Positions 8,589 to 16,274 of a stretch of 64,000 nucleotides of DNA are shown in pieces. The position numbers and the translations under genes were made by a program. The DNA is from SIG351 sp045627045. Its GTDB lineage: Bacteria > Bacillota > Clostridia > HGM11327. Positions within the stretch are counted from its first letter, which is position 1. Each line of letters starts with the position of its first letter. Location of the stretch: contig JAZQMY010000005.1 in assembly GCA_045627045.1 (NCBI GenBank), forward strand, positions 26,566 to 90,565. The letters run 5' to 3'. The notes beneath the pieces are model-generated. The model worked only from the letters and a program-made list of their open reading frames with translations. It had not been told where the DNA came from and made no database searches.

Positions 8589-9881
8589 ATGGAAGAGAAG
8601 AAACGGACTTATTTCTGTATAGATATGAAGACGTTTTATGCTTCTGTTGAGTGCGCTGAGCGTGGACTCGATCCTTTTGAAACCAATCTTGTGGTGGCGG
8701 ACGAAACAAGAGGAAAAGATGCACTTTGCCTTGCCATAACCCCGAAGCTGAAGGCACAGGGAATAAGAAACAGATGCAGAATGTCTGAAATACCTGCAAA
8801 CATAAAATATGAAACAGCACTGCCGAGAATGCAGCTCTATATTGACTATGCGGCGGATATATATTCGATTTATCTGGATTATTTTGCTCCGGAGGACATA
8901 TATGTCTATTCCATTGATGAATCGTTTATAGATGCGACGGACTATCTGTCCATGTATAAGACGGATGGAATATCGCTTGCAAAGAAAATGATGGTTGAGA
9001 TAGCAACCAGACTTCACATTCCGTCAACTGCAGGGGTGGGAACAAATCTCTATCTCGCAAAGATTGCACTCGATATAACAGCAAAGCATACAAAAGACCA
9101 TATAGGCTATCTTGATGAGAAGAGATACCGTGACACATTGTGGTATCACAAGCCGATAACGGATTTCTGGATGGTGGCAGGAGGCACGGCAAGCAGACTT
9201 GCAAGGTACGGCATATTTGATATGCATGGGATAGCAACGGCTCCCGAGGAACTTATGTATAAAACGTTCGGTGTGAATGCCGAGCTTCTGATAGATCATG
9301 CGTGGGGAAGAGAAACCTGCAGAATGGAGGACATAAGAAATTATAAGACACGGAGCAAGTCTGTTTCATTTTCACAGATATTGCCGAAGGACTATAATTT
9401 TCACGATGCAAGAACAGTGCTTTCGGAGATGGTTTACAACGGAGCGCTTGAGCTTGCAAGAAGAAAGCTTGTGGCAGGAAAAATAAGCTTTTTTGTAGGC
9501 TACACAAGGAGCATTATACCTGAAACAACAGGTTCGGTGAAGCTTTCGCATCAGACAAATCTCGGCTCGGGCTTTGTGACACCGGTGCTTGAAGAGTATG
9601 ACAAAAAGACAGACAGAAACGTAATGATACGTCGCCTTGGCATTGCATTTGAAAATATTTGCAGCGAGGAAAGCGCACAGTACGATCTTTTTACGGATAC
9701 GGAAGAGGAAGAGAAGCAGAAGAAGTTACAGCATACTGTACTCGGGTTGAAGGACAGGTTCGGGAAGAACATACTCCTGAGAGGAATAAACTATATGCCT
9801 GAAAGTACTCAGAGAGAAAGAAACGAAATGATAGGAGGGCACAGAGCTGGATTCAATGATGACTCGACAAGAAAGAGCTAA
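8589..9881 (+). CDS. Y-family DNA polymerase (UmuC/UvrX-like)
   Basis: Translesion polymerase that copies past damaged bases. Catalytic carboxylates are visible: Asp 12 in FCIDMKTFYASVE, and Asp 110-Glu 111 in YSIDESF. The helix-hairpin-helix region (PITDFWMVAGGTASRL, about 195-210) and little-finger domain follow. The length of 430 and the insert pattern match the UmuC/UvrX branch rather than DinB (about 350). It starts 3 bp after the repressor stop and overlaps the YolD-like gene by 26 bp, making a tight SOS mutagenesis operon. Confidence 0.92.
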   Translation: MEEKKRTYFCIDMKTFYASVECAERGLDPFETNLVVADETRGKDALCLAITPKLKAQGIRNRCRMSEIPANIKYETALPRMQLYIDYAADIYSIYLDYFAPEDIYVYSIDESFIDATDYLSMYKTDGISLAKKMMVEIATRLHIPSTAGVGTNLYLAKIALDITAKHTKDHIGYLDEKRYRDTLWYHKPITDFWMVAGGTASRLARYGIFDMHGIATAPEELMYKTFGVNAELLIDHAWGRETCRMEDIRNYKTRSKSVSFSQILPKDYNFHDARTVLSEMVYNGALELARRKLVAGKISFFVGYTRSIIPETTGSVKLSHQTNLGSGFVTPVLEEYDKKTDRNVMIRRLGIAFENICSEESAQYDLFTDTEEEEKQKKLQHTVLGLKDRFGKNILLRGINYMPESTQRERNEMIGGHRAGFNDDSTRKS

Positions 9882-10179
9882 ACAATTTATGCCGTTTGAT
9901 GCAATGAAGGGCTTGCAGGAAGCACTCAAGGACAGACGGGAACGCCACGGCAGAGTTGAGAAGCGGGAAATATCGGATGAGGATAAAGAGAAAATAGGAG
10001 AAGTGATAGTCCGACTGAAAAAGGACAGCCGTATAAGAATTACTTACTACAGCTGTTTTCACGAGGTAACGAAGGACGGCTTGGTAGCCTGCGTCAATAC
10101 CGTCCATAAGTACATCCTTATGGATGACGAAAAGATATTTTTCGATGATATATATTCAATAAGAATAACGGATAAATAA
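9856..10179 (+). CDS. YolD-like family protein
   Basis: Small protein (107 residues) of the YolD-like family, encoded next to UvrX/YqjW-type polymerases in Firmicutes and thought to play a UmuD-like accessory role; function not established. The N-terminus RAKQFMPFDAMKGLQEAL is the family hallmark, followed by a beta-rich part ending in DDIYSIRI. Two ATGs at 9856 and 9859 are both possible. It overlaps the polymerase gene by 26 bp, so translation is coupled. Confidence 0.8.
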   Translation: MMTRQERAKQFMPFDAMKGLQEALKDRRERHGRVEKREISDEDKEKIGEVIVRLKKDSRIRITYYSCFHEVTKDGLVACVNTVHKYILMDDEKIFFDDIYSIRITDK

Positions 10180-10183
10180 AAAA

Positions 10184-10214
10184 CGCATTACCGTAATATG
10201 CTTACGGCAATGCG
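10184..10214. terminator. Bidirectional terminator between converging operons
   Basis: Thirteen-base arms CGCATTACCGTAA and TTACGGCAATGCG (one mismatch). On the minus strand it is followed by TTTTTTATTT, serving the gene ending at 10231; the plus-strand tail is weaker. Confidence 0.75.
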
Positions 10215-10230
10215 AACAAAACGTAAAATA

Positions 10231-10794
10231 TCAAGCTCGGCTTTTTACCAGATGCTTTTTCATAAAGGTTGATAACGGAAGTACAAGCATACCTGCAAAG
10301 AGATTACTTATTCCGTGTATCGCATCAAAAGGCAGACCTGAAAGTACCCATGCTACCGTCTGCCTGAAGTCAAGTCCGAAGAGAAGTGCCTGGGCAGGCG
10401 CATATAATGTGCCGAAGAGAAGCCCGTGCAGACAGCATATAATCGGATAGACTATGCATGCGCAGGTAGGCGAAATATTTTCGGGCAGGAGCATGGTGAC
10501 ACCCCAGAGTACCGTCCATATGTAGAGATACGGTATCCACCAGGATGCAAATCCTGCGAAAAAACCGTTGATCAGAACGTATATGTATATTGGGTAAAGT
10601 GCTCTTTTCCTGTAAACGACAGTAAATGTCATTGTGAACATTCCGAGCAGATGAATGTTTGGAAGCATTTCCATTATGAATTTTGAGCAATACATGAGAG
10701 CTCCGAGCATTGCGAAAATGACGGTCTCGCGTACGGAAAGCTTTGCTTTTTTATTGTTGTTATTTTGTATAGACAAGTTCGTAATGTTCTCCAT
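10231..10794 (-). CDS. ECF transporter substrate-binding (S) component, probably for cobalamin or a precursor
   Basis: Small integral membrane protein with about five or six hydrophobic segments and the ECF S-component look (N-terminal VRETVIFAMLGALMY, then SWWIPYLYIWTVLWG). S components bind the vitamin and dock onto EcfA-EcfT. It follows a DUF4430 lipoprotein under a cobalamin riboswitch, so cobalamin or a corrinoid is the likely ligand; that is inferred from context. The start is uncertain: the ATG at 10794 overlaps the lipoprotein gene by 35 bp, and a TTG at 10776 has GGAG upstream. No ATPase lies next to it; EcfA2-EcfT at 21-1683 could supply energy. Confidence 0.7.
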   Translation of the reverse strand: MENITNLSIQNNNNKKAKLSVRETVIFAMLGALMYCSKFIMEMLPNIHLLGMFTMTFTVVYRKRALYPIYIYVLINGFFAGFASWWIPYLYIWTVLWGVTMLLPENISPTCACIVYPIICCLHGLLFGTLYAPAQALLFGLDFRQTVAWVLSGLPFDAIHGISNLFAGMLVLPLSTFMKKHLVKSRA

Positions 10795-11188
10795 CGGCAA
10801 TGGTGGCACCATCAACGCCGACCATCATCATTTCACCGTCCTTGAAAAATGCCCAGTAGCTGCAGTCAATGTCATAGTCAGCAACGATTCCGTTGACCTT
10901 TTTGACATAGAGACCGTACTGCGTTTCATCACCTGCGATGAGGTCAAATTCACAGAGCGCATCTCCGAGAACGGTTTTGTCCGTTTTCAAAGTGAATGTG
11001 ACAGAATCGTCACCTGCCTTGACTTCTACCTGAACAGAAGTCTTTCCGTTTCCGAATGTTGTGTCCTTGGTGTAAACTGCGTTTTCCCAGAGACCTTCTT
11101 TGCTTACGTTGTTTTTGCATGCCGTGAAGCTGAAAAGAACAGCTATTGCGAGAATGACAAAAACAAGTGTTTTCAATGATTTTTTCAT
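10760..11188 (-). CDS. DUF4430 lipoprotein under cobalamin riboswitch control
   Basis: Exported lipoprotein of 142 residues: Lys-rich start, hydrophobic stretch, lipobox FTAC with Cys 24, then one DUF4430 domain, visible as VQVEVKAG, LGDALCE, YGLYVKKVNG, YWAFFKDGE and a DGEHYELVY end. DUF4430 is related to the C-terminal domain of transcobalamin and intrinsic factor, so a surface corrinoid-binding role is plausible. I chose the ATG at 11188 because the lipoprotein signal begins there; the longer open frame runs through the riboswitch. It overlaps the S component downstream. Confidence 0.82.
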   Translation of the reverse strand: MKKSLKTLVFVILAIAVLFSFTACKNNVSKEGLWENAVYTKDTTFGNGKTSVQVEVKAGDDSVTFTLKTDKTVLGDALCEFDLIAGDETQYGLYVKKVNGIVADYDIDCSYWAFFKDGEMMMVGVDGATIADGEHYELVYTK

Positions 11189-11271
11189 TGTTTTCAATAT
11201 CCTTTCGATTGTATAGTTACAAAAGGATAAAATAAAAGCGCTCTCCAGGGAATAAATGCAAACGAAAACAA

Positions 11272-11292
11272 GGGTATCCTGCTCAAATACCC
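11272..11292 (-). terminator. Terminator of the cobalamin riboswitch expression platform
   Basis: On the minus strand GGGTAT and ATACCC pair around a 9-base loop and are followed by TTGTTTTCGTTT. It lies between the aptamer and the lipoprotein gene, the position of a regulated transcription terminator. Confidence 0.6.
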
Positions 11293-11309
11293 TCAAAACT
11301 CCGCATCTC

Positions 11310-11470
11310 TTCCGCTTTGCCCAAGAGACTTTTACGGGACACGATGCCGATAAGCATTCCGACTTGACCCAAAGGGAGTTACGGTAATGGCTGTTGCAGC
11401 GGATTTGCACCGCTATTTCCTTATCCCCGAGCAATACCGTCATGCAGTATGCCCGGTTTCCCGAATGAAC
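11310..11470 (-). ncRNA. Cobalamin riboswitch aptamer
   Basis: Minus-strand leader containing the conserved cobalamin-aptamer elements in order: GGGGATAAGGAAAT, GGTGCAAATCCGCTGC, an ACAGCC-ATTACCGTAA segment, and the B12-box-like AAGTCGGAATGC followed by TATCGGCATCGTGT. Cobalamin binding would favour the terminator at 11272-11292 and shut off the DUF4430/S-component operon when the vitamin is plentiful. Outer boundaries are approximate. Confidence 0.85.
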
Positions 11471-11549
11471 GGGACGGCACGTGCTTATTCTTTTGTGAAA
11501 ATATTATAAGGCTTTTTGAATGAAAAGTCAATATTTTTTTGATAAAAAG

Positions 11550-11574
11550 AAAACGGGGGTACTACCTCCGTTTT
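11550..11574 (-). terminator. Intrinsic terminator after spoVT
   Basis: Ten-base arms with one G-T pair around a 5-base loop; the minus-strand tail reads TTTTCTTTTTATC. Confidence 0.75.
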
Positions 11575-11587
11575 GAAAATTGCGCTG

Positions 11588-12145
11588 TTACATTGTCATC
11601 TGTCTTGCAAGAAGTGCGGCGGTGGTTCTGACGGCGGCGGCAGTGGCTTCGCTGAATTCCTTTCCGTCACCTTTGATGAAGGCAATTACCGCACCTATTG
11701 CATCGCCCTCGGGGAGAATCGGCGCAATGCATTGTGAACGGTATTCATCCGCATTCGTTTCTTTTTCGGTGATGGCGATGGGCAGGGAAGCGGAGCCTTT
11801 GTTCATGAGCTTTACTTTTTTATCCCATATGATTTTGGCAACTCCCGTGGTGATGCCGACTTCAAGGTATTCCTTTCTTGAGGCGTGCTGAACGGATATT
11901 ATCGTATCGTTGTCGCAGATGACAACTGTGCAGCCAAGCACATCGGAAAGCCCCTCTGCGTACTCATCCGCAATATCCGAGAGTTCACGCACGGGAGAAT
12001 ACTTTTTCAGTGCGATCGTGTTGTCTATATCGGTGAAAATTTCTATGGGACTGCCTTCCTTTATTTTCATTGTTCTTCTTATTTCCTTAGGAATGACTAT
12101 TCTTCCGAGATCGTCTATCCGTCTGACTATTCCTGTTGCTTTCAT
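11588..12145 (-). CDS. spoVT: Stage V sporulation protein T
   Basis: AbrB-type regulator of late forespore genes and spore germination. Residues 1-50 form the swapped-hairpin SpoVT/AbrB DNA-binding domain (GIVRRIDDLGRIVIPKEIRR), and residues 55-185 form a GAF-like regulatory domain. The 185-residue length equals the family norm. It marks the organism as spore-forming. It is transcribed alone, with its own terminator, and divergent from rsmD. Confidence 0.93.
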   Translation of the reverse strand: MKATGIVRRIDDLGRIVIPKEIRRTMKIKEGSPIEIFTDIDNTIALKKYSPVRELSDIADEYAEGLSDVLGCTVVICDNDTIISVQHASRKEYLEVGITTGVAKIIWDKKVKLMNKGSASLPIAITEKETNADEYRSQCIAPILPEGDAIGAVIAFIKGDGKEFSEATAAAVRTTAALLARQMTM

Positions 12146-12279
12146 TTTTTATTTCCTCTCTGAGCTGTCAGAATTATTCAAATTTAATTTGTTGTATGGC
12201 TATTGTTTGCAAGCGACGGAAAAATTATACACAATATGATAAAAATTTGATTTTTGATAAAATTTTTGCCTGAAAACAT

Positions 12280-12308
12280 TTGAAATAGCACACAGTATAT
12301 GATATAAT
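12280..12308 (+). promoter_or_regulatory. Promoter of rsmD-coaD operon
   Basis: TTGAAA (12280-12285), 17-base spacer, TATAAT (12303-12308), upstream of a short leader. Confidence 0.65.
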
Positions 12309-12348
12309 ATATAATAAACTATTTTTTATTGATCATGAGAGAAGAAAT

Positions 12349-12915
12349 ATGAGAATAAATTCCGGAAAATGGAAGGGCAGAGAAATAAAAACGGTTCCGG
12401 GGCTTGACACAAGGCCGACACCGGATATAGTAAAGCAAGCCATATTCAATATCATAGGCGGCAGTGTGAAGGACGCTGAATTCTGCGATATATTTGCAGG
12501 CACGGGAAGCGTTGCTTTTGAGGCACTGTCAAGAGGAGCAAAGCACGCAACACTTATTGAGAATGCACGTCCTGCCATTGAAGTTATAAACAGGAATGCG
12601 GAGACATTCGGTTGCAAAAACGATATGACACTGATGACACGGGATGCAGGTCTTTCGCTGAAAATGCTTGCTTCGAAGAGGTTTGATTATATTTTTTTTG
12701 ATCCGCCGTACAACAAAGGCTTTGAAAAAGGCGTGCTTGAAGCGATAAAGACATCGGATTTGCTGAAGGATGACGGAACGGTAATAATTCAGTATGATAT
12801 GGCGAAAAACAGAACCATTGAGCTTCATGATGCTTTTGAAACCGTTGACGAGAGAAGATACGGAAGAAACGGAATAATATTTCTTAAACTGAAAAAAGGA
12901 GAGAATATAGAATGA
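12349..12915 (+). CDS. rsmD: 16S rRNA (guanine(966)-N(2))-methyltransferase RsmD
   Basis: Methylates G966 of 16S rRNA during small-subunit assembly, using S-adenosylmethionine. Family hallmarks: SGKWKGR near the start, RPTPDIVKQAIFNI, the SAM-binding loop DIFAGTGSVAFEALSRGA, and the catalytic FDPPY (about 119-123). The 188 residues are a complete protein. It overlaps coaD by 4 bp (ATGA). This is the ylbH position of Bacillus. Confidence 0.93.
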   Translation: MRINSGKWKGREIKTVPGLDTRPTPDIVKQAIFNIIGGSVKDAEFCDIFAGTGSVAFEALSRGAKHATLIENARPAIEVINRNAETFGCKNDMTLMTRDAGLSLKMLASKRFDYIFFDPPYNKGFEKGVLEAIKTSDLLKDDGTVIIQYDMAKNRTIELHDAFETVDERRYGRNGIIFLKLKKGENIE

Positions 12916-13412
12916 GAATTGCAGTATATCCGGGAAGCTTTGATCCCATTACGAAGGGACACCTCGATATTATCAAGAGAGCTTCCAAAATGTTCGATAA
13001 GGTAATAGTAGCGGTGGTGCTCAATCCGAGCAAAAAGCCGACCTTCTCTTTTGACGAGAGAAAAAGCTATATTGAGAAGTGCGTAAAATCTGTTCCGGGG
13101 CTTGATAATATCGAAGTCGATGCATTTAACGGACTCCTTGTTGATTATCTGCACGCACACGATTCAAGGATAATAGTCAAGGGACTCCGATTTGTTTCCG
13201 ACTTTGAGTATGAATTCCAGCAGGCTCTGACAAACAGAAAGCTTGATGAAGAAATAGAAACCGTATTCATGGTCACCTGCTATAAGTATTCATATCTCAG
13301 CTCATCTATTGTGAAGGAGATATGTTCACTCGGCGGTGACGTTTCGGATATGCTTCCGGATGCAATATACGAAGAAGCTTCGGATGAAATCAAGAAAAGA
13401 ATAAAGCATTGA
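12912..13412 (+). CDS. coaD: Phosphopantetheine adenylyltransferase
   Basis: Transfers AMP from ATP to 4'-phosphopantetheine, the fourth step of coenzyme A synthesis. The nucleotidyltransferase signature PGSFDPITKGH sits at 8-18, with KGLRFVSDFEYE and a C-terminal SYLSSS motif. Its 166 residues are normal. It is translationally coupled to rsmD, as in Bacillus (ylbI). Confidence 0.95.
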   Translation: MRIAVYPGSFDPITKGHLDIIKRASKMFDKVIVAVVLNPSKKPTFSFDERKSYIEKCVKSVPGLDNIEVDAFNGLLVDYLHAHDSRIIVKGLRFVSDFEYEFQQALTNRKLDEEIETVFMVTCYKYSYLSSSIVKEICSLGGDVSDMLPDAIYEEASDEIKKRIKH

Positions 13413-13425
13413 GAGGAAAAACAAA

Positions 13426-13881
13426 ATGAACGTAATAGATCTTTTGAGTGCAATGGAGGATATAGTCCTTGAAGGAAAGCTTCCTCTGACAAAATCAAAA
13501 AGCATTATTGATATAGACGAATGTCTCGGAATGATCGACGAAATAAGAAACCTTCTTCCGCAGGAGCTTCAGGCAGCAAACCACGTCAGAGCCGAAAAGA
13601 ACCATCTTATAATCGAGGCACAGCAGGAGGCCGAGCTTTTGATGGAGGACGTGACGAAGGAAGCCGATCGTCTTGTAAGCGAGAACGACATTACAAAGAA
13701 TGCCGAGAGAAGAGGCAAGGCAATTATAAGACAGTCGGAAGCAGAGGCAGAGGCAGTAAAGCGCAATACATACGAGTATCTCTCCAACAAAATGGAGGAA
13801 ATCACGGACACACTGATGGGCGTTACATCGGAGCTTGCTGCAAGCAAGAAACAGCTTGACGATTATCTTAATAAAAAATAA
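13426..13881 (+). CDS. Coiled-coil protein of unknown function (ATPase/DivIVA-like)
   Basis: The 151 residues are almost entirely helical. Residues 50-150 form a charged coiled coil rich in Glu, Ala and Lys (AEKNHLIIEAQQEAELL, RQSEAEAEAVKR). Proteins like this are often labelled ATPase or V-type H subunit in clostridia, but no nucleotide-binding motif is visible. It lies 14 bp after coaD and before ylbJ, so a role in cell envelope or division scaffolding is possible but unproven. Confidence 0.7.
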   Translation: MNVIDLLSAMEDIVLEGKLPLTKSKSIIDIDECLGMIDEIRNLLPQELQAANHVRAEKNHLIIEAQQEAELLMEDVTKEADRLVSENDITKNAERRGKAIIRQSEAEAEAVKRNTYEYLSNKMEEITDTLMGVTSELAASKKQLDDYLNKK

Positions 13882-13913
13882 AATTCAGGACAAAGTAAAT
13901 AACATTATTGAAA

Positions 13914-13940
13914 AGCACGGTACATAAAATTTACCGTGTT
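13914..13940 (+). terminator. Intrinsic terminator after the coiled-coil gene
   Basis: Stem CACGGTA/TACCGTG extended by weaker pairs, 9-base loop, then a T-rich tail (TTTTTTGTTTTG). Confidence 0.75.
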
Positions 13941-13960
13941 TTTTGTTTTGGAGGGAATAA

Positions 13961-14896
13961 TTGAAAAGAAAGGCGTTGATTCAGATACCGGCCGTTCTGA
14001 CGGTTGCTTTGCTTCTGATATTTCCCGATATTTCAGCGTCGGGTGCCGAGTATGGGCTGAAGCTGTGGACTCAAAGGCTGATACCTTCTCTTTTTCCGTT
14101 TATGTGCGCCTCGGCAATGCTGACTTATTCCGGCGTGATGGATAAGATAACCTCTGCTGTGGGAAAAATTGCCGGAAAGGCTGGTCTTCATCCTGCTTTT
14201 GCAGGAGCATTTGTTGCCGGCGTGATATCGGGCTTTCCTTCGGGTGCGGCGGCAGTGAAGGATGCGGTAAAAAGAGACGGCAGGCTGAAGGATGATGCAA
14301 AATCTGCACTGTGGTACTGCACGTTTGCTTCGCCTGTATTTGTGATGAATACGGTGGGAGAAAAGCTGCTCGGCGACAGAAAAGCAGGGATAGCGATACT
14401 CATTGCAGACTATATTTCATTTGCAATACTGTTTTTTATATTTGTGCGGAAAAAGTATGATAACAGATATATGCTTGCCAAAGACACGGCAGAGAAGATA
14501 TCTGTCGGAGGAATGCTGAGGTATTCGATTTCATCCGCGGTCACGGGAATTGTCTTTGTGGGAGGATGCACGGTGATTTTTTCTGTCTTGCTTTCAATGC
14601 TTGAGGCGATTCCGCAGGTGAGAGAGAACAGTGTTCTGCTTGCGGTGATATCGGCATTTGTGGAGGTGTCAAACGGCACTGCGGCGGCATCCGCAATGAA
14701 CGCTCCCTTCGGCGCAAAGACGGCGCTTGCGGCATTTGCCGTATCGTGGGGAGGACTCTCAGTGAACGCACAGATAGCAGGCTATGCGGATGAATGCGAA
14801 GCTTTTTCGTACTTTTTCGTAAAAATGGGCATTTTGCACGGAATAACGGCGGCGGCTCTTGCTCCGCTTATTCTGTGCTTTATGAACAAAATATGA
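13961..14896 (+). CDS. ylbJ: YlbJ-like sporulation integral membrane protein
   Basis: Polytopic membrane protein (311 residues, about eight hydrophobic segments) with nucleoside-recognition/gate-like motifs SLFPFMCASAMLTYSG and GVISGFPSGAAAVKD. Members are required for spore formation in Bacillus; transported substrate unknown. The start is a TTG at 13961, placed by GGAGGG at 13950-13955. Location right after rsmD and coaD repeats the Bacillus ylbH-ylbI-ylbJ order and supports the name. Confidence 0.85.
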   Translation: MKRKALIQIPAVLTVALLLIFPDISASGAEYGLKLWTQRLIPSLFPFMCASAMLTYSGVMDKITSAVGKIAGKAGLHPAFAGAFVAGVISGFPSGAAAVKDAVKRDGRLKDDAKSALWYCTFASPVFVMNTVGEKLLGDRKAGIAILIADYISFAILFFIFVRKKYDNRYMLAKDTAEKISVGGMLRYSISSAVTGIVFVGGCTVIFSVLLSMLEAIPQVRENSVLLAVISAFVEVSNGTAAASAMNAPFGAKTALAAFAVSWGGLSVNAQIAGYADECEAFSYFFVKMGILHGITAAALAPLILCFMNKI

Positions 14897-14937
14897 AATA
14901 AATATTAAAAGGTTATACTTTTACCCCCCTGAAGCTA

Positions 14938-15000
14938 TTGACTTTTTCAGCCTTGTATTGTAAATAGCCAAGCTTGATGTTGAATCGCCGTATGGCGATT
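14938..15000 (+). promoter_or_regulatory. Promoter and leader hairpin of the first lipoprotein gene
   Basis: TTGACT (14938-14943), 17-base spacer, TAAATA (14961-14966). The leader holds a perfect hairpin AATCGCC-GTAT-GGCGATT (14983-15000) without a T-tail, which may stabilise the message. Confidence 0.45.
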
Positions 15001-15034
15001 ACGATATCAGAGATATTTTGGAGGTATTTGTTTT

Positions 15035-15544
15035 ATGAAAAAGACAAAGATTATCCTTCTTGTTCTTGTAGTTGCTCTCGCACTCACAGCTTTCTGTGCT
15101 TGCGGCAAGGGCGCAAAGAGCATTGAGGACGTAAAAGGCGAGACGATTGATGCCGGTAACATCAAGGCTCTCTGCCCGACAGGCTGGCTCAATGATCCGG
15201 TAAGTGATTATTCTTCTGACGAAGACGATGCTATAGATCCTGATACAGTTCGTTTTATCAAGGGCGCAAAGAGCTCACTCGGAATCCTTACAAAGCCTTA
15301 TGTTCAGATTGGTTATGCTGAATCAGGCTGGACAGTTTACACAGATTGGTATGATGATGTTGAAGAAGTATCAGTTGAGATTGCCGGCAAGAAATACACC
15401 GGCTTCACGTTCGATTCTATCGGCACAAAGGAAGCTATGCTTTACAACGAGGATAAGACGATCCAGATCATCATCGTTCGTATAGATGAAGTTTCTTACG
15501 ATGATATCGAAGTTCAGGCTATCATTGCAAGCATTGAACATTGA
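15035..15544 (+). CDS. Small secreted lipoprotein, unknown function
   Basis: The 169 residues start with a lipoprotein-type signal (MKKTKIILL, then TAFCACG, modified Cys 21 or 23) and continue as one small extracytoplasmic domain with GNIKALCPTGWLND near residue 45. Codon use favours the frequent codons (GGC, AAG, ATC), unlike nearby genes, suggesting high expression. It shares the motif G-x-[IL]-x-A-[LF]-CP-x-GW with the lipoprotein at 15660 and looks like its paralogue. No function can be assigned. Confidence 0.75.
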   Translation: MKKTKIILLVLVVALALTAFCACGKGAKSIEDVKGETIDAGNIKALCPTGWLNDPVSDYSSDEDDAIDPDTVRFIKGAKSSLGILTKPYVQIGYAESGWTVYTDWYDDVEEVSVEIAGKKYTGFTFDSIGTKEAMLYNEDKTIQIIIVRIDEVSYDDIEVQAIIASIEH

Positions 15545-15567
15545 TTCTGAAATTCATTAACGATCAA

Positions 15568-15588
15568 CCGTCGGCACAACGCCGGCGG
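15568..15588 (+). terminator. Intrinsic terminator between the two lipoprotein genes
   Basis: CCGTCGGC and GCCGGCGG pair (one G-T) around ACAAC, followed by CTTTTTG. Confidence 0.85.
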
Positions 15589-15609
15589 CTTTTTGTATAT
15601 ACGAAGCTG

Positions 15610-15638
15610 TTGACAAAAACTGTTTTCCTGTGTATAAT
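15610..15638 (+). promoter_or_regulatory. Consensus promoter of the second lipoprotein gene
   Basis: TTGACA (15610-15615), 17-base spacer, TATAAT (15633-15638): full sigma-A consensus. GGAG follows 9 bases before the ATG. Confidence 0.85.
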
Positions 15639-15659
15639 AAAAAGGAAAGAGGAGAACAG

Positions 15660-16196
15660 ATGAAAAAATTCAATATAACACTTTTGATGATTGTAATTAT
15701 GATCCTGACTGTTTTTCTTGCGGGCTGTAACGGAAAGGCAGAAAGCACACCGAAGCCTTCGTCTGCTCCGGAAGCGACAACGGCACCACGGGGAAACATT
15801 GTTCGGTCGGGAAGACTTGAGGCATTCTGCCCTGACGGCTGGAACGTAAAAAAGATAAAGGATACTTATTCCGAAAGCGGAGAAAACACCGATTCGATCA
15901 TGCTTGTAAAGGATGATTATTACGAGGGCTATTCAACGGACAGCGGCTATGTGAGAATTGACTGCGCTGATGAGGCGTTCCCCGATATCAGGGAATACTA
16001 CGGCAATACGCTTTACATTGCACTTATTGTTGACGGGAGAAAATGGGAAGGCTTTTCGGGACAGATGTACGGAAAGAAATATGCGTTTCTCTATTATTAT
16101 GACAGAAAAGTGCAGGTTATGATTTCACTTGAGGGTGAGTTTGCCTATAAGGATGAAGATGTGAAGAGCATTATTTCGGGAATATCTTTTTATTGA
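15660..16196 (+). CDS. Small secreted lipoprotein, paralogue of the preceding one
   Basis: The 178 residues carry a signal peptide and a clear lipobox LAGC (Cys 23), then a Thr/Pro/Ala-rich linker (about 28-50) and a globular domain starting GRLEAFCPDGWNVKK. I chose the ATG at 15660 because GAGGAG precedes it and the signal peptide starts there. The domain motif matches the neighbour at 15035, so the pair arose by duplication; each gene has its own promoter and terminator. Function unknown. Confidence 0.75.
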   Translation: MKKFNITLLMIVIMILTVFLAGCNGKAESTPKPSSAPEATTAPRGNIVRSGRLEAFCPDGWNVKKIKDTYSESGENTDSIMLVKDDYYEGYSTDSGYVRIDCADEAFPDIREYYGNTLYIALIVDGRKWEGFSGQMYGKKYAFLYYYDRKVQVMISLEGEFAYKDEDVKSIISGISFY

Positions 16197-16226
16197 AGAA
16201 AGAGTTTACAGAATAAAAAAGAAAAA

Positions 16227-16260
16227 CCTGTCGGAAGAGATGAAAATCTCTCACGGCAGG
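16227..16260. terminator. Bidirectional terminator between converging genes
   Basis: CCTGTCGG and CACGGCAGG arms, with an inner AGAGAT/ATCTCT stem. The minus-strand tail is TTTTTCTTTTTT and the plus-strand tail CTTTATTATTT. Confidence 0.75.
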
Positions 16261-16274
16261 CTTTATTATTTACT

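Noticed and set aside
8193..9017. Long minus-strand open frame of 274 codons
   Set aside because: It lies antisense to the lexA-like and polymerase genes, has Ile/Arg/Cys/His-rich composition, no ribosome-binding site and no domain.
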